Shown here: piece by piece, positions 57,032 to 64,000 of the stretch | How positions within the stretch are numbered: position 1 is the stretch's first letter | Layout of the letters: each line of letters opens with the position of its first letter | NCBI GenBank assembly: GCA_946902985.2 | Contig: OX336390.1 | Coordinates: 527,204,861 to 527,268,860 of the forward strand | Reading direction: 5' to 3' | DNA from: Meconema thalassinum | Taxonomy: Eukaryota; Arthropoda; Insecta; Orthoptera; Tettigoniidae | DNA: 64,000 bases | Notes under the pieces: model-generated | Databases searched by the model: none | What the model was told of the DNA's origin: nothing | The model's input: the letters and a program-made list of their open reading frames with translations, nothing else | Position numbers and translations under genes: made by a program

Positions 57032-57355
57032 AGAGCGGCTTCGGTGGCATTGTTGGTAGCATGCTGAACTGTTGTGCCCAAGATAGCGGGTTCAAACCCG
57101 GCCGAAGTCGTCGGATTTTTTAAGAGCGCTAAGAATCCTTCAGTATGCCTTCCTTCGGAGGGGAAGTAATGCCGGCGGTCCCATGTCATAGATTTACGGC
57201 ATGTAAAAGTTCCTTCCACAAACTAAACTTGTGTGAAGCTAAATTGTTAGGTTAGATTTCGTCAGAATTCTCTATCAAAGTTCCAACGTTCACCACTAGG
57301 TATCATTGATATCTGGTAGCGAAAGTTGGAACTACTTGAAAATGAACTGAAATTG
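57032..57355 (+). repeat. SINE family C, head and part of body
   Basis: AGCGGCTTCGGTGGCATTGT (A-box region), CGGGTTCAAACCCGGCC (B box), CTTCGGAGGGGAAGTAATGC, then AGTTCCAACGTTCACC and AAAGTTGGAACTACTTG. It ends without the shared tail. Confidence 0.8.
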
Positions 57356-59046
57356 TAGCTCACCCTAAGGGTGTCCGCTGGAAGCAGACACAGGCTCAGG
57401 CGAGCCGAACATGTCCTCAGACACTCCCGGCACTAAAATCCAAACGATATGAAGATAGATAGATATATAGATAGGACTTCAAGCATTCTTACGTGCAGAA
57501 ACCGTGCACACATCTCCTTCCAGTTGCACATAGCAGGTTTGGAGCAGCATGTAGGGATGAGTCATTAAACAACTGAACATCTGAAAAAGAAGTGTGAGTA
57601 CGTGATGCCAGTTAGCTCCGTTCAAAAAGTCAAACAGTATATTGCAGTATATAGCAACTGCTAAGCGAATGTATACAGACTTTTACATGAGTTACGATGT
57701 GTAACGACCTTTCGTTTATTATTGGTAAGGATCCTCACTTTCTTGAGGATGTTTCAGCAGTGGAAACGTGTACCTTTTAGTCTTGCGCTGTGCCCATGAA
57801 ACAGGACTAGTTGAATGAAAGGAGAATTGTCTCAGAGGCGTGAACTGAACGTACATTCACATCGCTGTTAATGCAAGTTCAATTTGAATGCCGTAATTAT
57901 AAAGAACCATGGGCCTAGCCTAGTTGCATAAAGATAACGAACCAAATATCGTACGAAATAAAATACTCAGACACGACGCATAAGCAATGGAGAGGTAATG
58001 TATTGACCAAAGAGATAACATCAAGAAATGACGAGGAAGCATTACATGTTATGAATGAGGTTAAGTGGACGTCAAACGTGTGATATTAGGTAAAATAATG
58101 GGTGGGTAGGTTTTTGCTAAGAATTAACCCCACCCCCAAGGGAAGATGAAGAGAAAAGGAAAGGGAAATGGGTTTCGGAATGAAGTACAAGTGTGGGTAA
58201 ATAGGACGAGAGTCCAACACTAAGCAAACAAAATTAATTTAAATGATTTAGTGACGAGTGTCACTGCAAAGCCCGTGAAACACCTAAAGTGGGTATGGAC
58301 CTGGCCGTAGCTAACGGGAAATGGGGCTGGAGCTTGGGCTATTTGCAAGCAAGTGGCGTTTGTGCTTTCCCTTCCCAGCCTATATTTGACTACTATGGGG
58401 AAGGGTGGTAGTCTGGCAAGACAAAGAAAAAAGGAGTCAGGTTTAATCGAAGGTTTTGAAAGGCGCAAATAATTTAAATTGGCCGTGATAACTTTAAATT
58501 TGGGTACTGTTGGATCTCCGTTAGACCAACCAAATACTCCCAGAAAGGGAAGCGATGAAGCAATATGAATGCTTTTAGTAAGGATGTTATTTCTTTTTGA
58601 TGAGTTGAAAGAATGCCAATTGTTACACGTAAGATAAGTTGAGCGTGTAACCAGCGGAGTGCCGATTAAAAGTTCAAACCAGAGGAAAACTATGAATTTG
58701 GAAAACAAACCATGAGTTATAGAGAAAATCTCGACGAGCAGGAAGCTTGCTGAACTTGCTATGCTCGCCTCGATGGCTTATTAGAATTAGTTATGAAAAC
58801 TAAAAAGAGCTTTAAACAAGATTTTTGAAGTTTCAAGTTAAATGCAACAAGTAGCAAAACTTTAATTACTTTTTTAAGTAATTTTTTAAAGGTACCATAA
58901 GCCAAGGAAGAGCTAGGGAAGACAAGGACCTGCCTGACCGTTATTCTCTATGAATTTATAAAACGAAAAAATGGAATTTAATTTATTTAACAATACTTAG
59001 AGTTGACGTAACAAACCATATAAAGCTGATTAAGATTACAATTAAT
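57356..59046. other. Unassigned stretch with one long minus-strand frame
   Basis: A 162-codon minus-strand frame (58708-58220) is open but has no motif I know; its composition (PSIKPDSFFLCLARLPPFP) is not convincing. It may be LTR or leader sequence of the neighbouring BEL/Pao element, which is speculation. Confidence 0.3.
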
Positions 59047-59170
59047 AACGATGAACAATTTTAACATACAAAGGTCTGAGACTTAATGCTAACAAATTGT
59101 AATTTTTAACGATATTAAAGGGGTTGCAAGTTTAAAACTTGCTTCGAGCACAAATCTGAATAAGATTTTA
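59047..59170. repeat. Left copy of a 124-bp direct repeat
   Basis: AACGATGAACAATTTTAACA to GAATAAGATTTTA matches 63876-64000 with three substitutions and one T-run difference. It contains the near-palindrome GCAAGTTTAAAACTTGC. Confidence 0.92.
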
Positions 59171-60977
59171 AAAATTGTGCCAAAAATAGCAAACTTTAAA
59201 GTTTATAACGAGGATTATAAATAATTAAAGCTATGACAGAGAATCAGGTACAATATATGCACTTTGAGAATTCCTATGTGGAAATCTTCAAGTATGAACA
59301 AATATTAAATTTGAAATTATAACAAGAAAAGAAAGAATTAAGAAGAAGTTTCTATAACTTCTTGTATTGAAGCAGGGATCACGGGAAAAATGGGCCCAGT
59401 TACCCTTTCGTGAAACCTGGAAAAAGGAAAGTTAGAAAACTCATTTGTTAGTAGAAATAATTGAATTCCATAAGAAAATAGGAAAAACAATATGATTTAA
59501 GGTGTGTACAAGACACATATTATACAGAAATTGCTATGGAAAACAATACAAAGATGGGAGGGCACTTCTATAGAGTGTCACCTCATTGAAAAGAACCTAA
59601 TTTTTACAATTATTATAATATGCTAGTGAGGAGTTTGAGAGGAGGAAATAGGAGGATTAGGACAAAGTCTATGGCCGTATTTATTGCTTTCATTCGAACG
59701 CGACACGGATGGTTGTTGAATGGGCACTGATATGCACTGTAGTCCGATGAAACGTTCACTATTGCAACAAGGAAAGTTTATCAGACCAAAAGGTATTGCA
59801 ATTGTGGAGATCACTAGTTGAATTTTAGCTTGAGAAAGTTTATTGCGTTGTGACGTTTATAGATGGTAGTTGAATGCAGCGGACAATTTCCAGCGAAAGA
59901 AGACAAATTATATGCTGATTAGAAGTATTTTCAACATAAATTCCTCAGTGAGGAACAAGCGTTTCCATATTTAGGTGGAAAGTACTTGACGGTTTTACTT
60001 GTAGAAAGATAAATTGATGTAGAATGTTCTAGAGTTGTGGTAACAGTAGAATTGTGCTGAACATCCCGCGGAGGAAAATGAGCTAAGTTTTTATAGACAG
60101 TAAGTTTAATAAATCTCCCACGGTGTGAGAAATCATTCCCAATTAATTTGTGCAGGAAGCACTAATTTGGCAAGTTGGAAAGTCAGCTTAGATGGATGGA
60201 GCATGACTAGAAAAGTCTCTCAAGGGCGGTTATTATGTTGTTGATAGCAATACCGCTCACTGACTATAAAATCTTATTTAAAAACCATTAAAACCATGTA
60301 AAATTTTTAAGATTAGTACTTAGCTCATTTATGACGAGTAGGCGATCCAGGCGACTGTTAGCTTAAATCCGCATCATGGCGTAGCAATTTAAAACATGTC
60401 TCACATGAACAGGAGACGAGCCTTAGTAAGGCTCCGACTGTGAGTTTTGAAGACTAACACACAAGTGGGGACCGCACAACGACGCACATAAGTACCAAAT
60501 AGGGAAGGGTGTGGGGGAAAAACAAAGGAACATACATATGAAATACCAACTTTGGAAATAAAACTAAAAGTAATCTTCAAGGAGTCGATAGTAGACGTCA
60601 ATAGCGAAGCCTGGTGGAAGGGTATGTTGTAGAAGTCCTCTTGAGCATGGAGATGTTAGCTGAAGATAGCGGCGACATCTTGCGGCTGGATTGGGAAGGA
60701 AGTCCTCTTGAGCATAGAGATGTTGAGGAACTTCAGCAGTTAGCTGCTAGATGCCGCTAGGTTGATCATGGAAGTTATATCTACAACAAACTTTTAAACA
60801 GTGTGAGCAAGGTGCGCACATAAAAGAAAAGGTAAGAAATCACTGTTGGTGTTTGAGAAAAAAGGGAAGAAATAAGTTAAGCAAAGAGCAGCGAGGGCTA
60901 ACTCTGTCTTACCGTGTATTCCAAAGAATACACCAAGCTGGGAGGAAAAACACCAACAGAGAACAAGAAACACAATG
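59171..60977. other. Region between repeat copy and pol, possibly LTR
   Basis: It lies past the 3' end of the pol gene on the minus strand, so an LTR is expected. I could not fix its ends. An internal duplication GAAGTCCTCTTGAGCAT occurs at 60632 and 60699. Confidence 0.35.
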
Positions 60978-63873
60978 TTAAAGATTCAAAGGTAGGGGGG
61001 AGGGGGGAATTAAAGACAGGGATCTTGTATAATGCCCATTTGTGGTCAAGATCCTAGCCACCCTGACTCTCCCATCCCTTCCCGGGTAACACTCGGTCAC
61101 TCTACCGGAGATCCAGACCAATGGAGGGGAAGCTTCTTTAACAAGGACCAAGTCCCCCACTTTAATGTCAGGATTAGAAAGAAGTCACTTCTGTCTCCGT
61201 TGCCAGGAAGTTAAGTATTCCAATTTCCACCTCTTCCAGAAAGAATTTCGAAGAGCTTCAAGTTTACGCCAAACAATAGGCAGGTTAGAGTCTCTATAAG
61301 AGTTGGGAAGGGGAGGAGGGGAGGAAAGAGAAGTTCCTATAAGAAAGTGACCAGGTGTCAATGGAAGCGGATCATCAGGGTCAGTAGAAAGAGGTGTCAA
61401 AGGACGAGAATTAACAACACCTTCAATCAGAGTAGACAGAGAGTTAAATTCCTCATAAGTTAGGATGCGATTTCCTAACACCTTTTTCAGATGACGTTTG
61501 GTCAGCTTGACACAGGATTCCCACCTACCACCGTGATGGGGGGCGTAGGGAGGTATAAACCGCCATTTGAAACCCTTTGAGTAGAAAAAATTAGAAATTT
61601 GTTCCATGGCAGGAGAAGATGTAAGAGCTTTCTTCCACAAGGAAGCTGCGCCTTGAAAAGTGGAGGCGTTATCGGAGAACATCTCAGAGGGAACGCCACG
61701 CCTAGTAGTGAAGGGAGAGACGGCTGACAAAAAGTAAGAAGTAGAGGCATTTGTTACTAGTTCCAAATGAATCGCGCCAGTAACCATGCAAACGAAAAGA
61801 GAAACATACAGTTTTCCAAACAATTTGCGTTTAGCATCAGGGGAATTGCATTGATATTGAAACGGACCCATATAGTCCACATCAGTTAAAGCAAAAGGAC
61901 GTGTAGGAGAAGAGCGGAAAGAGAGTAGATCGCTCATTAATTGAGAATTGACTTTAGGTTTCGCTTTGAAGCAAGGAATGCATTTGTGAATTACAGAGGA
62001 AACTTCATGAACTCCATTTATGATCCAGTACTTTTCCCTTAAGAAGCAAAGCAGTGTGCGTGTACCAACGTGCAGGTTACGATAATAAAAGTCACGTATG
62101 ATTAAGAAAGTTAAGTGATGCTTAGAGGGCAAAATAACAGGATGCTTTTTGTCTTCAGAAAGTGAAGAATGCGAAAGCCTACCACCTACCCTGAGTAAGC
62201 CGCTGTCAAAAAGGAAGGGGGCTAAAGCGCGAAGACGACTAGATTTAGGAAGATCTTTGTTAGCTGAGAGCAAAGACAATTCAGAAGAAAAGGCCTCTTG
62301 CTGAGTTAGCTGCAAAACTTTAATAGTAGCGAGATTTAATTCGTGATTGGTCATTTGCGGTTTAGGAAGAACAGGTTGATCAACAACAAGATATTTCCAT
62401 CTGAGTAGATAGGCAAAAATTTGAATCAGTTTATGAAAAGAAGAATAACGTGCCAACAAGGGAAACGAAGCGTTGGAAACAAGACACGAAGCAGTAGATT
62501 TAGATACTTTAGCGTCAGGCAAGTTGGAGTTTGTGACTGGAGGTTTAGAAGGCCAACAAGAAGATTCTTCAATTAACCACGGGGGCCCATACCAGTATAA
62601 CTGAGATGCTGCCAATTGAGAGGGTAAACAACCAAGTGAGATGATGTCAGCGGGGTTATCAGCGCTAGGCACATGTTTCCATTGACATCCAGAGGAAAGG
62701 GTTTAAATTCTAGAAACTCTGTTAGCAACAAAGGTTTGCCAGTGGGTGGGGTTTTTCGCGATCCAAGAATCATGGAATCGCTCTACAAATAGGTTTGCGA
62801 AAATTCGACTTTTAAGATTTCTGCAGTTTTTTGGCAAGTTCAGTGGCCATGAGCGCAGCTCACAGTTCAAGCCTAGGCAAAGTAATAGTTTTAAGAGGAG
62901 CAACTTTAGACTTAGAGCAAACAAGGTTTGAAAATGAAGATTCATTTAGTGAATTGCGATAAACCAAATATGCACAGCAACCGTAAGCTTTCTCGGAGCT
63001 GTCGGCAAACACATGAAGGAAGAAAAATGTGTTAGGATGAGCGTTAATTAAATTTCTTGGAATTTCAATGAGCGAAAGATCAAGCAAACTTTTACGAAAA
63101 GAAAGCCATCTATTAAGAAAAGAAAGGGGAACAGTTTCGTCCCATTCACATTTGAGCGACCATAGCTCTTGCATGAAAAGCTTGGCTATAACAATAACCG
63201 GAGCATCGAATTGAAGCGGATCAACATTTTGTGCAATTTCGGAGAGAATTTGCCTTTTTGTGTTGGGGAACTCTTCGGAAAGCGAGACTTTGTAGATGAG
63301 AATGTCAGTGCGAGTGCACCAGTGAACTCCAAGAGTTTTTATGGATTCAGAATCCCTGCAGTTTTTGACGGAAGTGGGGTCTACATCTTCTATGGGAAAC
63401 TGCGCAAGAAACTCATTGGAGATGGAATTCTACTTATGAAGTGGGAATCCTCCATTCTTTAACAATGCCTGAAGTTCTAGTGACACTAAAGAAGCTTCCT
63501 TAAGAGTCGGGAAGGACTGGAGATAATCGTCTACATAAAAAGATGTAGTTAGTGATTCAGAATCTTTAGAATCAAATAAATGACCATCTTGAGAGGCTAA
63601 CATATGTAGGGATCGGATAGCAAGGAGAGCGGAAGGTTTTAAGCCATAAGTGACCGTCTTTAAGCGAAATATTTTAATGGGCTTGCTGATTTCCTCGCGC
63701 CACGAGATTCTTTGGAGATCTTGTAGTTCGGGCTGAATTAAAACCTGACGGTACATCTGATGTCCGCTATAACAGCTATGGGAAATAATCGAAAATTTAA
63801 GAGTATAGCAGATAAATCTGACTGAATAGCGGGACCAGAGTAAAGAGTATCGTTAAGACTGTTGCCATTAACG
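60978..63873 (-). pseudogene. BEL/Pao LTR retrotransposon pol, decayed and truncated
   Basis: Pol would give protease, RT, RNase H and integrase. From 63873 downward: RT (NGNSLNDTLYSGPA, MYRQVLIQPELQDLQRISW, and FYVDDYL with the catalytic DD), an RNase H-like part (HVFADSSEKAYGCCAYLVY), and the integrase. The integrase includes an HHCC-type zinc region (HVGTRTLL... and CIPCFKAKP), the DDE core (DVDYMGPF, FSDNASTF, GGRWESCVK) and a C-terminal domain to 60978. RT and RNase H are broken by several frameshifts. The integrase frame is long and open from 62672 to a TGA at 61185 where Trp is usual, then continues in frame. Gag, protease and the RT N-terminus are missing because the sequence jumps to a repeat at 63876. 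Confidence 0.88.
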
Positions 63874-63875
63874 TC

Positions 63876-64000
63876 AACGATGAACAATTTTAACATACAA
63901 AAGTCTGAGACTTAATGCTAACAAATTGTAATTTTTTAACGATGTTAAAGGGGATGCAAGTTTAAAACTTGCTTCGAGCACAAATCTGAATAAGATTTTA
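63876..64000. repeat. Right copy of the 124-bp direct repeat, cut by window end
   Basis: Matches 59047-59170 as described there and continues to the window edge. It abuts the RT coding sequence directly. Confidence 0.92.

Noticed and set aside
58220..58708. Host gene on the minus strand
   Set aside because: 162 codons open, but no motif, no start context and no neighbouring exon. Kept only as an unassigned stretch.
59047..60977. Complete LTR of the BEL/Pao element
   Set aside because: A direct repeat pair exists, but TG/CA ends, primer-binding site and polypurine tract could not be located, so boundaries are not claimed.

Overview
The window looks like part of a large, repeat-rich insect genome. 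It has no operons, its genes are spliced, short satellite arrays and (GT)n, (GAAA)n and (ATC)n tracts are common, and tRNA-headed SINEs occur every few kilobases. The one clear host gene is an insect-type odorant receptor (7tm_6 family), which limits the host to insects. A hemimetabolous lineage with a big genome is my guess from repeat density only.

Host gene: the odorant receptor lies on the minus strand at about 21.0-24.95 kb. I resolved four exons by splice sites and phase: 24022-24942, 23099-23198, 22898-23002 and 21006-21161. They cover the whole 7tm_6 fold except a short last exon and perhaps a few N-terminal residues. Its introns hold a SINE, a foldback element and a (GAAA)n tract that forms the polypyrimidine tract of one exon.

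Layout. 0-5 kb: coiled-coil gag-like remnants on both sides of a six-copy 320-bp satellite. 5-6.5 kb: a decayed Tc1 transposon with TIRs and TA flanks. 7-9.4 kb: a hAT-type element with 8-bp flanks and a TA-flanked element with long inverted repeats. 9.9-18.5 kb: an old AT-rich repeat carrying a 3.49-kb ISL2EU-type (PIF/Harbinger group) transposon and a Helitron-like element with a 128-bp array. The ISL2EU element has a THAP-DDE_4 transposase and a convergent SWIM-YqaJ nuclease gene. 19.4-20.6 kb: a mariner-like remnant split by a TTAA-flanked element. 25-38 kb: many SINEs, a Helitron, an RTE-like 3' end, and a non-LTR reverse transcriptase split by a SINE. 38.4-47.6 kb: mostly sequence I could not identify. 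47.6-54 kb: a SINE and a large Helitron-like unit built of 163-bp monomers. 57-64 kb: SINE remnants and a BEL/Pao pol pseudogene.

How the parts relate: most of the history is nested insertion, and several insertions can be dated relative to one another because empty-site copies of the target sit in the same window (hAT at 7051-7876 against 34702-34709; ISL2EU at 10769-14261 against about 51555-51600). The SINE families are modular. Different tRNA heads share one central core and, in two families, one 3' tail. The nearly intact ISL2EU element is the most complete mobile system here. Its THAP and transposase reading frames are separated by a single-base offset in an A13 run.
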